Positions 37,295-47,831 of a DNA stretch of 64,000 nt are shown here, one piece after another. The translations under genes were made by a program, and so were the position numbers. The notes beneath the pieces are model-generated. The model saw only the letters and a list, made by a program, of their open reading frames with translations, did not search any database and had not been told where the DNA came from. The DNA comes from Allantophomopsis cytisporea (Eukaryota > Ascomycota > Leotiomycetes > Phacidiales > Phacidiaceae). The stretch covers positions 372,001 to 436,000 of the forward strand of contig CP103031.1 of the NCBI GenBank assembly GCA_024752435.1. Reading direction: 5' to 3'. Position 1 is the stretch's first letter; each line of letters opens with the position of its first letter.

Positions 37295-39930
37295 ATGTCT
37301 TCCCTCTCATCACAGCCAGCTACGAGCCCTCAACCGAGTCAAAGCCCCGGCCAATCGCATAACAAAACATCCCAGGCGTAAGTAGTCTCTGATCATAAGA
37401 TGAAAATTGATGCTGGCGTCACTGACGAGTTTATAGTTGCAACAGGTGCAAGAGACGGAAAACTAAGTGTTCGGGTGAGCGTCCTTGCAGAACGTGCAGT
37501 CTGGGGAGTTATGATTGCGTATATCCTGAAGTAGAGAGGAAGGTTCTAGTCTCTGAAAGGTACTTTTATATACGCGTGGCTTACAATTTTGGCTCCTACA
37601 GAAATATTTTGCTAAGTCTCACAGGTATTTAGCGGACCTTGAGGCCCGAATTAGAAAATATGAATGTAGGTCTGGCTCTTATTTGTATCTCGAAACTGGG
37701 TCATCAAAGCTTATAGAATATAGCTGGCGAACCACTCAACAACTCGAGTATGACAGCATACGTTGCCGCTCAGACCGATATGCAATTGCCTCTGGAGAAC
37801 AAGAACGCTCTTGAAGAATTTCAGAACCCCCTTGTCGACGGCTTCACTCAGCTTGTCCTGAGCCCCTCTGGACAGCCTCGTAAGCAGTTTCACCACACTA
37901 CATGTTTGATCAACTCTAATTCATAGCAGAATATTGTGGTAACTCATCCTCTACAAGTCTGAGTCTACGGTTTCGAGATTTCGTCAAAGCCACGAGGCCT
38001 ACTGATGACTGCGACATAACCGTAGAGTATCCTACATATGATCCTGCTGCATGGCCAAGATTTAGGCCATCAACATCAAATCTCCCTCAACTACCTCCAT
38101 ATACAATTGCGCATAGACTCTACAGTACACAGGACCAGTACATAGGATCTATATTCTCCTTTGTTCCACCACAAATATTTGAACAGCGCCTACAGCAAGT
38201 GTACTCTGGAACCTTGGATTTCAGTGATAGTGAGAATTGCTTGACTTATTGTCAGATTTTGGTAATCTTCGCCTTCGGTCAAATGTACTCAATTAACCAG
38301 TGGACCGGTCATGATGGTCCCCCGGGATTCTCATACTTTATTCAATCGCTGAAGTTTCTCCCTGATATCCATGAGGAAGGATCAGTCCTCTTTGTAGAGG
38401 TCTTGTCTCTGATAGGCTATTTCATGCAAATTCTCAACCGTCGGGATGCAGCATTCTTATATGTAAGTTTAAAATGGAAGTATGAAGTTATCCAGCCTAA
38501 CATATGGTAGATTGGCCTTGCTTTGCGTATGGCTATGTCTCTTGGTTTACATCAAGAGCTATCGGATCCATCTCTCACCGATGTTGAGAAAGAGCATCGA
38601 CGAAGGCTATGGTGGTCTGTAAGTGACATGTTTCTATATTGCCAACTCGACAAAGTGAACCTAATGATTTCCAGGTCTACAGCATGGATCGCATATTATG
38701 TTGCAAGTCTGGAAATCCTATAACAATTGCAGACGAGGATATTGGAGTTGCATTGCCCAAAAGAATTGTATGAATATATATGCCCTATATCATATCCTGC
38801 CGATGTTATTACTGACAGTATGAAGCCTGAAATGGAGCCGGACACCTCATCAGCTACAGTATTGTTCTATTATACAGAACTATCAAGGATTCTCGGGACC
38901 ATATCAAACGGTTAGCCAGTTCACTAACACTACGAAGGGAAATAGAGAGAATTTTGCTAACACCGTTAGGCATATATCGCAAAAGTCCAAAGTTAGGGTC
39001 CACATTGGTCACATCAGTACAGACTGTGATGAGCGATCTCGCCAAATGGCTACACGACCTCCCACCGGAATTTCGTATTGATACCAGTAAACTTGATCAG
39101 AATATCTCTCGACACCAAGTGTCGCTGTTTCTGCATTACTATCAGTGCGTGAATATGACTGCACGCCCACTGATCTTCCACGTAGTTCAAAAACATCTAC
39201 AGAAGCAACTAGCAACAAACAAGGAGCTGGAATGGCGAGTTGGTCTCTCACCGACTACAATCGCTGTTATCGAAACCTGCATAACCGCTGCTCGAGAAAG
39301 CACAACTATCGTTGCAGCTGCAGCTAGGCAAAATCTCTGGGGTATGTGCAAATGACGTACGGCTTCCTGGGGTATATACTAATGCAATGGTCTTTAGCAA
39401 CCTACGGCTACATGGATGGCGAGCACGCTTACTCAGCCGCCATCGTCCTCGTAATGATCAATATAGCCTTTCCCCGTAATTCACGAGATAGCGCTGCTAT
39501 GGACACAGCTCTTGAGGTTCTTCGTGAGATGGCTGAAAAGGGTAACGGACATATCCGAGCACGTTATAACCTTCTGCTCAACTTGAAGTCCATGATCAAG
39601 AAGAAAATCCCTTCTACCCCCATACCACGTTCAGACATATCTGCACCTACTGTTCTGTCATCCAAAAGAACCGAATTACCCTCCACGCAGCAGAATTTCC
39701 GGACTAATGGGCAGGGTGTTTGGCCTGAGTCTTCTATTGATCAGGATTGGAGCTTTACATCTTCATTCCCATCGATTGATTCACAGGATGCTGGGGCTCT
39801 TGATGAGATTTTCTCCTTCGAAAATACAATTGGTGATGTTGGGCTTTGGGAGGAGTGTTATGGGAATATTGACGTCGATATGGATTTTGCGTGGACACAT
39901 TGGAATGAATCAGGACGGGGTAATGCATGA
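37295..39930 (+). CDS. Zn2Cys6 fungal-specific transcription factor
   Basis: Nuclear regulator of 709 residues in ten exons: 37295-37377, 37437-37559, 37625-37665, 37724-37879, 37927-38462, 38511-38618, 38675-38767, 38826-38910, 38970-39341 and 39398-39930. The binuclear zinc cluster is CNRCKRRKTKC...CRTCSLGSYDC with cysteines at about 29, 32, 39, 45, 48 and 55 (CX2CX6CX5CX2CX6C). A short dimerisation helix follows (YLADLEARIRKYE). The fungal-specific middle domain holds GLALRMAMSLGLHQE, EKEHRRRLWWSVYSMDR and YTELSRILG. Intron 7 needs its second AG (38824-38825), because the first, seven bases earlier, brings a stop. An out-of-frame ATG sits five bases upstream of the chosen start. The target pathway is unknown; divergent 5-oxoprolinase and the convergent sugar-transporter remnant are the nearest clues. 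Confidence 0.92.
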
Positions 39931-40030
39931 AATCAATGACTGGGACGACTAAACGGCAAACTGACATAGCAAGTTTTTGAGATGTTTCGAATCGAGATAG
40001 AATTTATTGTTTCCAAAAAATACTGTCTTC

Positions 40031-40781
40031 CTATGCTTGACAAGAACTCTGTAACACTCTCTCTTCCTGCTCTTCGATACCCGGCTTGGCTTCCAAGTGT
40101 GACTCTCTAGCATACTGCCTTTTCGAAGAGAATACTCCACCAGTAATTCCACCCTTTGCAAAAATGTGATCAATATCCTCAAGTTCCAGTCCACTTGTTT
40201 CTGGAAAGAAACAGTACACAATGGGCATGAAAACAGCATTTAATACTGCAAAAATTATGAACGTTCTCAAACCTATGTTATCTGTGACTGGAATTAGTAA
40301 AAGTGCATTCAACGAAAAGTCGGAAGCGAATAATACTCACTAATAGCGATCGCTGTTATCTTCACAATGGCGAATACGGCCATCCAATTCCATGCGCTTG
40401 CCAAAGATGCACCTTTACTGCGAAGACGGGTCGTGTTGATCTCTGAGGGGTAGAACCAAGGTACAGGGAGCCATCCAATCCCCAGGGAAATCTGAAATAT
40501 AAATATGAATGTGACCGCCCCATATGCTGCATTCGTAAATTCCAGTGATAACAAAATGCTGGCAATAATAAAGCAACCGCTTAGCCTATAGTACGGTCAA
40601 ATCGACCCTTGAATGTTCGTGTGGTAAGTAAGTACCTTGATCGTAGCCAAGCAGCAAGAACCCTTGACATGCGCATGCTGGTAATCATCAGAAATGTACA
40701 ACTAAATTTTTCAAGTCGACATTATTACATACCCGTGATGGCATATACCAGAGTCTTTCCTCTAAATGAATGTTTCCACAT
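40031..40781 (-). pseudogene. MFS hexose-type sugar transporter, internally deleted
   Basis: Both ends of a fungal sugar porter are present and the middle is missing. The start (ATG 40781) reads MWKHSFRGKTLVYAIT, then, after an intron, ACACQGFLLLGYDQG, the first transmembrane motif of the family. After about 70 nt of disordered sequence with stops in each frame, the text resumes at LSGCFIIASILLS, deep in the second half of the protein. It continues through WLPVPWFYPSEI, an intact intron (GTGAGT...TTCCAG), TFIIFAVLNAVFMPIVYCFFPETSG and a normal C-terminus. Roughly helices 2 to 8, about 280 residues, are gone. It cannot be functional. The tail is still clean, suggesting a recent deletion. Confidence 0.85.
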
Positions 40782-40898
40782 TGCGACTTCTGTACTCAAA
40801 TTGACAAATGCACCAGCTCGAATATCATTATATTCACAATGGAGATCTATCGAGAATTCATATTGCCGAGTATCAATGCTTCATGACGCACAATGGCA

Positions 40899-41060
40899 TC
40901 ATTGGACCCTTCGGAGAAAGTCCCGGGAGGGATTGCAGGGGCCAAAGACGCGGGGGGTACGGGGCGGCTGTTTACCTCGCTCGTATTTCGTGTTAAAGAA
41001 ATCACGAAGTTTGGGGTCGGCTAGTTTATTCCGAACAACATATTGTAGATGCTCAACCTC
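40899..41060 (-). other. Orphan exon-like fragment, GC-rich
   Basis: A 53-codon frame just upstream of the transporter remnant reads VEHLQYVVRNKLADPKL, then RDFFNTKYERGKQPPRTPRV, and ends in TGA. Its composition is clearly richer in G and C than the surroundings and its residue mix looks coding, but I do not recognise the family. No start codon is present. A possible acceptor (CTTAG) precedes it. It may be a piece of another lost gene. Confidence 0.35.
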
Positions 41061-42861
41061 TAAGATTTATGCACCGGTGGCTTACGTGTGAGTACCAACA
41101 AGTATCTACGAGTGAAAACCCATTTCGTATTATGATTTGAATTGAACAGAACACAATGAGGTATAATTGTCTACACAGTTTCTGACTCTCCTGAGGTCAA
41201 TCATTCGCAACAACTCACAACATTCAACTGAACCAATTCCTTGCATATTGCGAGTCAGCGCAGCTGCGACATCTGCTTCTTCTTCTCTACGTGCACCGAA
41301 TATCTTGATTTTGGCTCGCCGATTACTATGTTTCTTATACTGGGCGTAGACACCCATTTGGAGCTCATCTTCTCTTCAATTTCTTCACTTAACTTCAAGG
41401 TACCTAGTCACATTGGTGTTGATTTCTTGCTTGCGTTGTTATATGACCCGGAGTACGTGTGCTGTATCTAATACTGCACAAAGTTGATATGGGAAAAGCG
41501 GAAGTAAACAATTATACGAAGTAATGGAATAACTTGATAATAACTAATTTGATAACCAGCAACGGTATCTTCCTCGCTATGAATGCGTAGTCTGATCTGT
41601 GGAAAAGCTCCTCCCTCAGATTCAGGAGCTTGTCTCTGGCAAGAGCGAAACATTATAGCATATGTAGTGATTGATCGATCATTCTTTCTAACTTATCAGT
41701 CTTCCGGAGTAAATGGCTGCTTGGTTTAATTACAGCCTCCCCTGATGAGCTTGATATTTTCAAAGCGTATGGGCCCGATGGTTCTAGGTCTGAAGACTTT
41801 GCCACCTCAAATTGGGTTTGGAAATATCTATTCCTGGAATTCAGGGTCAGATGTAGCAGAAATCGTGACTTGTAAATGTCATGATGCTGATAATGTGGAA
41901 GTCAATTTGGAAGTTAGCATGTGCGTACCAATAGTTAATGTAGCGTCCTACGGTTTTGTAAACCTCTACGTGTGACATGAAGAACAACTATTAGTTTTGA
42001 TATCAGGCAAATCTTGGTGAGGCTGCTTGAATATAGATGTCTGAAGTGCAAGATAAGGCATTTATAGTCTTAATAATAAGGCATAGATACGTGCCGCTAA
42101 GAATTCCGCTACATGGCACCACATGGTGGCTTGCGGTGGTGCTTGATTCGAGAACAATAAAGGTATCTGCAGCACCGAGTTAACCAAAGGGGATTTCTTC
42201 CTAAATCCTGACAAGATTCTAGACCTACACACCAAAGTCAGAAGATATGACAGTCGGACAAATACGTGATCTGATATGTTAGACACTCGTACCAAGAATA
42301 AAGGTACCTGAACCCTCAGCTTTAGAGCATTGCCCTCTCACGTGGCCTTGGTTGATTTACACAAGGAAGTTGTTGTTTTCATGTCTTTTTTGCGGTTTAA
42401 GTTTACCTATATGGAATAAACTACTGTTGTAGTTATCGAATTCACTGCCCTGGGCGTAGAGTTGCCATCCACGGGTTCTGGACCCTGCATTCGTTCTCTG
42501 GAGTTTGCAAGAACGTGGTGGTTTATGAAGCAATTTGGGAAATAAACTAAATATGTACCGTTCAATTCCATAAATACAAGTTTCGGGAAGCAAAGCTATC
42601 AACATTCGCTTAATTACTTGCTATTCAGCTTAATATTGTGGCATGATCGATGGTTCAGCTTTGTCGGCATACACGTGTGGATAGTACCACCATTTATCCA
42701 GGTAGGTCTAGTTAGATAAACAAGAAATATATTAGAAGTAGCTCTCCCTCATTTCTCGATGTATTTTTCATCTGCCTCAATCTTGTCTTGCCTCATTACC
42801 TTGATTGCACTGTTTTTGGCACAAATTTGTTACGCTTGATTATCATTCAAAGAGCCTCAAC
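41061..42861. other. Intergenic region, 1.8 kb
   Basis: AT-rich sequence with short overlapping open frames on both strands and no motif. It includes the promoter of the secreted-protein gene at 42862. Confidence 0.6.
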
Positions 42862-43508
42862 ATGAAGACTTTCATTGTAAGTATCATATCCGTACATTAG
42901 GTAATAAGTTTGGGAACTCATAGAATATTACAGGCAACTATCGCTCTTTCTCTAAGTCTCTTCAGTGCTTGTGCTGCATCTCCCATCGCCGAGCCTGTCG
43001 TAGAGCTGGAAGACCGGTCAGGCAAACCAACAGGAGGTCCTGCTTCTGCAACCGTGACCATCTACTCCTCATATACCTGTGGAGATCCCAACACGGTAAG
43101 TCGCCTCTCATGAATGGAGACCAATAGACCATCTCTTATTGACTTTTTGAAGACCCCAGCAGGAAGCCCGCCACCAGCAGTAGTCACGACATTTTCAGTA
43201 GCCGAGACCCAATGTATCACTGCTTCTCTGGTAGCTGGAAACGCCTTGACTGCGAAAATGACAGCAAACCCAAAGACTGGAACTACTGGGTGCTGGATTC
43301 AAGTCTTTCAACAACAAAACTGCGCTGATACTCCGGGCAATGAATACCATGGTAAGCTTCATTTTGAGCTTTCTTCTTTGTCTCAATCAACCCTGACTTT
43401 TTGGATCTAGGATTCCCATTCAATGGAGTTACAACCGGTAGCCAGGTTGGCTGTGGTCAAAACGCACTACCCTCTGGATATGGGGCATTCCAGATAGTGT
43501 GCGGATGA
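42862..43508 (+). CDS. Small secreted cysteine-rich protein
   Basis: Predicted secreted protein of 157 residues in four exons: 42862-42876, 42934-43095, 43153-43351 and 43411-43508. The joins use GTAAGT/GTAAGC donors, keep frame and end at TGA. The signal peptide is MKTFIATIALSLSLFSACA, with cleavage likely before ASPIAEP. A short acidic stretch ending LEDRSG may be a propeptide. The mature part has six cysteines (54, 79, 106, 116, 140, 156), an even number compatible with three disulfides, and a Thr/Ser/Pro-rich linker. No known fold is recognised. Size, signal peptide, cysteine content and its place among broken genes fit an effector-like or cell-surface protein, which is inference. Confidence 0.82.
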
Positions 43509-44174
43509 TTTGAAGGAGCTCTCTGGCACTGTTTTGAGAATTGAATGTTTGCAGAAAACTATGATACATGGAGTCTAAATAGATTGTTTGTACATACAGC
43601 GAAAGGGGGTTATAGCATGACAAATAAATACTTTTAGAACTGTATATTTTCAAGCTAAAGAAAACTTGATAGATCTCTGTACTCAGATAATTAAACCTGC
43701 AATTCGCAACTGTCAAGTCTTCTCGCTCCCCTTCACGTCGATAGCTTTTCTACTCTAGTTTTGACGATTTAGCGAGAGGGTTGAGATATTTCACCACATT
43801 CGTGAAAACATTAGGGCTATTTCAGCTGCCATTCATGTCGAATTCTCTCTTCTTCAATTCAGCGCTCCGCTACTATGACTATTCGTTGTTGAGGATATCT
43901 TCGGTGGCGACGACGCTTAGTTGTCAATCGTAATAAATAAAGTTTGCACTGTTATCGAACTGATCAACATTGAAGCTCAAATCCTAAGATATATCAAGAC
44001 AATTGATATTGCTTCCGAAATACATTTACGTCAAGAGACCCATTAAAGATATTCCTTCCAATACACATCAAGTTATATCAGATAAGATACGCCCCTCAGA
44101 TAGTGTTCATACCAAGCACGTTCTCTCTGTATACGAACGCCTTTCTCACAACGCCAGTTACGTGGAAAGGATTA
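43509..44174. other. Convergent intergenic region
   Basis: 3' flanks of two convergent small genes. Nothing recognisable is seen. Confidence 0.6.
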
Positions 44175-44568
44175 TCATTGAGCTCTTCGGTAGTAAGCTT
44201 CGACCTCGCGTTCAAGAGCTTCCTGCCTTGCACCTTGAAGAACTTGTGCATTAGAGCCGGAGCTAGTGCTCAACATCGCAAAGCGACGGTGATCGCAAGG
44301 CTCGCTTTGGTAGCTTTCAATAGCATATGAAGATGGAGATCCACAGTCGGCAATGTGGTTCGTGTACTTGTGGCTTGTGTTGTTGGCTGATCTATTGACA
44401 CTGTGCGGTGCAACGGAGATTAGCGACTTGAATCTCATGACTTCAACAGCTGTCATCCCCATGACACTAGGTTTCCAAAGCGAGTAATATGCTTTGCCAT
44501 CAATGTGAGGGAACATACCTTCCTGTTGACCCATATTGTGCTTTGGTAGATTCTTTGTTTGAGTCCAT
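44175..44568 (-). CDS. Small hypothetical protein, 88 residues, two exons
   Basis: Not a family I can name. ATG at 44568 starts exon 1 (44519-44568, reading MDSNKESTKAQYGSTG). A GTATGT donor, a GCTAATC branch and a CAATAG acceptor define an intron at 44392-44518, and exon 2 is 44175-44391. The junction is in phase and continues RSANNTSHKYTNHIADCG, later QVLQGARQEALEREVEAYYRRAQ, then TGA. The C-terminal third is a charged helix. Exon 2 extended in frame upstream also gives an open frame, so the unspliced reading is an alternative, but its extra residues look non-coding. No signal peptide or membrane segment is present. Probably cytosolic. Confidence 0.55.
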
Positions 44569-46161
44569 GATGTGGAGATAACAAGACGTAGTGAGAACAA
44601 TCGAAGATGAGGTGGAACTTGAACGTAATACAATCGAAGATGAAGGAGGTAAACGGACTGTGGCCATTAAAAGTCATAAAATTTTGAGACCGAGATTCAG
44701 AGGGCAGATAAGAGGACCTTTTATCATTGATGTGGACAGACGAGCCATGGTCTCTTGGGGTGCAGTGAGGGCGAGAGTGAGGGCACCCTACCTCTCGGAT
44801 GGCTGACGACCTATTGAGGAGTGACAAAACATACTATGTGCATATAAAGTACAAATCAAATCCACTTGATAATGAAAATAGCGGCGAAGATTTCCGGAGT
44901 TCTTGTCGGCTGTGCTTCGCGGGTGCGGTTCCGCGGGACGGGGTAATAGTGGATGAGTTCCTATGGGGTAGCTGATGATGATAAAGGTGCATCCAAGAGC
45001 ATGGAGATATCTTCCAAAATACAACACCAATCGTTCTGGGACCCCCGCAATCTTTCCGTAGATTCGACTATCATTCTTGGACCAGGAATCTGGGCTCGCT
45101 GGCTTCGCTAGGAGCGGCCTTCCCGATCCCCGGCCATGATCCGATGTCGAAGATCATCGGAATCGTTCTAAGCGCTGGCATATGGGAATGTAGGTTGCTT
45201 GGTTTACGAGTTATGCTTGGGCAGTGCTGCATACATGGGTGTGTGCAGGGTATATGGAAGCGGCGAAGACGTGAGCCTGCGCGAGAACCAAGAGACTACC
45301 TAACACAATCCGGAGCATGCAGAGTGGCCGCCGCGGAAGCGGGTCGTCGGATATCTATATAAGGTTATATAAGGCTGAGGAAGTGTCCAATCTGCTTGCT
45401 GGGGAAGACTTGCCATATGGTTCTCGTAATCTTGTGGTTCGCAGCGAATTTGTTGGCCCGCGGCTCAAGGATATGTCTCCGCAGGAACTTCTCACCCAAT
45501 TGTGGACGATCAGGGCCTTATTGACTTGCAGAAAGCATTTTGTACAACCAAACTTATGGAGGGACTCCCTAGCAAACGCCACACAGAAATTATGAAAGAA
45601 GAGCAAGTGCGGTAGAGCATTTGGACGCCTCTGCACGTATCTCTGACAACCTGCATACCACCTGCAGAGTGATGATAGGATGATTGATCAGGCATGGAGT
45701 ACAAATGTTGAAGAAGATATGCGTGATAGTCTGCCTATTGTTTCGACGCTGACGCGCACTTCGAGGCTTGGGTAATCATTGACAATCATTTTGCTGCTCT
45801 CGGCGGTCAACATGTAATTCAGTCCTATCATTCATTATTACAATATGTATGCGACGACTTGAACGCATGTACGGAACATCTTGTATAATTAGTTTCAGCC
45901 GAAAAATATACCGTGGATAGCAGTCGAGAAAACTGAGCAAGGCCCGCAAAACCCGAAACAATACGAATAACAACATACATTTACATTACATCTACATATT
46001 CCCAATCTGTCAATCCCACCCGAACTACTCGATCTGAAGATTTCCTAGTTTCTCAATTATGATTTCCGCTTGTCTGCTGATGACATAGGTTAGACCATCA
46101 ATTGTATCAAAATATATACATAATACACGAGTCGTAACTCAACAATCGCTAAAAGCGAACA
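44569..46161. other. Intergenic region, 1.6 kb, with one unexplained open frame
   Basis: A plus-strand frame at 45317-45595 contains EEVSNLLAGEDLPYGSRN and LKDMSPQELLTQLWTIRALL, which looks more coding-like than its neighbours. It has no recognised domain, and I leave it uncalled. A short GC-rich patch lies at about 44900-44945. Confidence 0.45.
46059..46100. repeat. Scrambled tRNA-Asp fragments
   Basis: Bases 46059-46074 repeat, in the same orientation, the 16 nt at 46182-46197 of the tRNA gene (ATGATTTCCGCTTGTC, its anticodon region). Bases 46089-46100 are the reverse complement of 12 nt of its 5' half (46166-46177). The two pieces lie next to each other in opposite orientations. Confidence 0.75.
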
Positions 46162-46243
46162 TCTTTGATGGTCTAACGGTCATGATTTCCGCTTGTCACT
46201 CGACAATGCGCGGGAGACCGGGGTTCGACTCCCCGTCAGAGAG
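46162..46243 (+). tRNA. tRNA-Asp (anticodon GTC) with a 10-nt intron
   Basis: The cloverleaf can be drawn by hand. Acceptor stem TCTTTGA pairs with TCAGAGA (one G-U), with discriminator G. The D arm is GTC/GAT around TAACGGTCAT. The anticodon stem TCCGC pairs with GCGGG, and the loop TTGTCA...C has anticodon GTC. The T stem CGGGG/CCCCG has loop TTCGACT. Between positions 37 and 38 there are ten extra bases (CTCGACAATG), the standard place for a tRNA intron. Mature length is 72 nt. No CCA is encoded, as expected for a nuclear gene. Confidence 0.9.
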
Positions 46244-46845
46244 ATTAATTCCCTCTGAGTTCATAGACTCAGAATTTATTTTTTGCTTCTCGACTTGATT
46301 ATTATAAATTCTTATGCTTCTAATTTAATCATGTTCCCTTTAATTCCCCCCTATTCAATACAGCCTGAAACTGTATTTGTAGCGGCCCGCGGACTCTCGG
46401 GTGAGGCATGCATACTAAGGTCACAACCCCTGGCTTACGATAATCTACCTACGACTCACAAGATTGAGTTTCTCTGTTTACGGCTATGATGCCAACCCCT
46501 TTGTAAGATCTATACAATTTCTAAGAAGTGCTGTAAGAAATCTTTGTTAGACCATCAAAACGGTTGAGTTGGGAAATGTAGCCGAGTCTTGTATAACCAG
46601 AACTAACGAGTGACCTTGTCAATCTCCTAGTATATGTTAGTATATAAATTTAAAATATTTACTGACCTTCTATAAAAACACAGTCCATGCACTATTGTAT
46701 ACACTATGGAAGTGGCAAAGCTCATATCTTGAAATCTTGGGATGATTCTATACAAACTCTGAGTATATAAGTATATAGTAGGCAATGAAGAAAGCACCAT
46801 GTTTTGTTTTAAGACCTTATTTTAAGAGCCTTTCCCGGATTCCTG
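46244..46845. other. Intergenic region after the tRNA
   Basis: AT-rich with no open frame of note. It contains one more tRNA fragment at 46546-46559. Confidence 0.6.
46546..46559 (-). repeat. Inverted fragment of the tRNA-Asp 5' half
   Basis: Fourteen bases here are the exact reverse complement of 46164-46177 in the tRNA gene. Confidence 0.6.
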
Positions 46846-47831
46846 CTATCTTCCAACCACCAACGCCCTGGGGGTTCCCAACTCTTTCAATGTCTTCTGC
46901 TCTACAAGACTATACTCACTCGCTTCCTTCCTATTGAGATCGAACGGCTTCTTTAGAGATGTCACTGGATTTGTGATGACCCTCGGTGATCTCAACATAT
47001 TCTTAGCTGCAGAGTGGAGTAGGAGAGGATGCAAAAGGAAAACATCTCCAACTTCGCCAGTAATCTCATGTAGCGAGTCCTTCCTCGCAATAGAAGATTT
47101 GACAATCGTCCTCCAGAAATCAACATCTTCCGTCGAACCTACTGGCTTGAATCCCGGATCGACTCCTTCAGGGTGCTCGTACTATCAAATTATATGAGTC
47201 ATCCCTTTTGTCCAGATATGTAATGAATCAAACGATGAGAAGAGACTGATTAACATACCAGATACCTTGCAACGACTCCGATACTATCTGAACAGACTAC
47301 CGTCCCACCACCACCAGCTTTAATATCACTGAAAAGCGGAACAACAAGAAGTCCTTGCTCCCAACTGTCAAGAAAGTGATAAAACCAATCTCCATCTACG
47401 TGCCAGTTATCGAGATCTTCCCCCTTCAGTTGCCTATCTTTATCAAACTTTCCCTCATAATCCTCTCGTCCAAGATTGACAATGAATCCATCCGTCCAAT
47501 TGCGTGTGTGCGGACTGATACTCTCTTCTCTACCCAGGATCTCGCAGATAGCCAGCCAGGCTTTTGGAGCAAAGGTTTCTATAGGTACAGAAGTAGTAGA
47601 TGGCAAGTAAATTCGTTCCTTTGTCCATGCAGTACGATCTGTGGACGAATATCCTAGTCTACTCCATAGACTTGATGTAAACTCATTAGCAGAAGACCGT
47701 GAAAAACACGAAGAAACCTTTATAAAACCATGATTTAGGAAGAAGGAGCGTTGTTATTGCGTGAGGACCGCTGAGCTGAGATCTATAGGCTTTGTAGGTG
47801 TAAGAGGAGATGACTTCTTGAAGATCCCCAT
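46846..47831 (-). pseudogene. Phytanoyl-CoA-dioxygenase-like Fe(II)/2OG oxygenase with early stop
   Basis: Nearly complete oxygenase of a fungal PhyH-like family. Reading from ATG 47831 gives MGIFKKSSPLTPTKPIDLSS; codon 26 is TAA (47754-47756). The same frame then runs on cleanly as QRSFFLNHGFIKV and SLWSRLGYSSTDRTAW. It reaches the iron-site HxD in DNWHVDGDWFYHFLDS, an intron at 47182-47258 (GTATGT...GATAG), and the distal His region EVGDVFLLHPLLLHSA with RVITNP. There is no ATG between the stop and the HxD motif, so re-initiation cannot rescue it. A weak splice (47711-47763) could skip the stop but would also remove the conserved NHGF segment. Apart from the stop the text is clean, so the loss looks recent, or the base needs checking. 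Confidence 0.75.

Noticed and set aside
38755..38830. Apparent one-base frameshift in the Zn2Cys6 regulator
   Set aside because: Removing an intron 38768-38825 restores the frame and the family pattern without any mutation.
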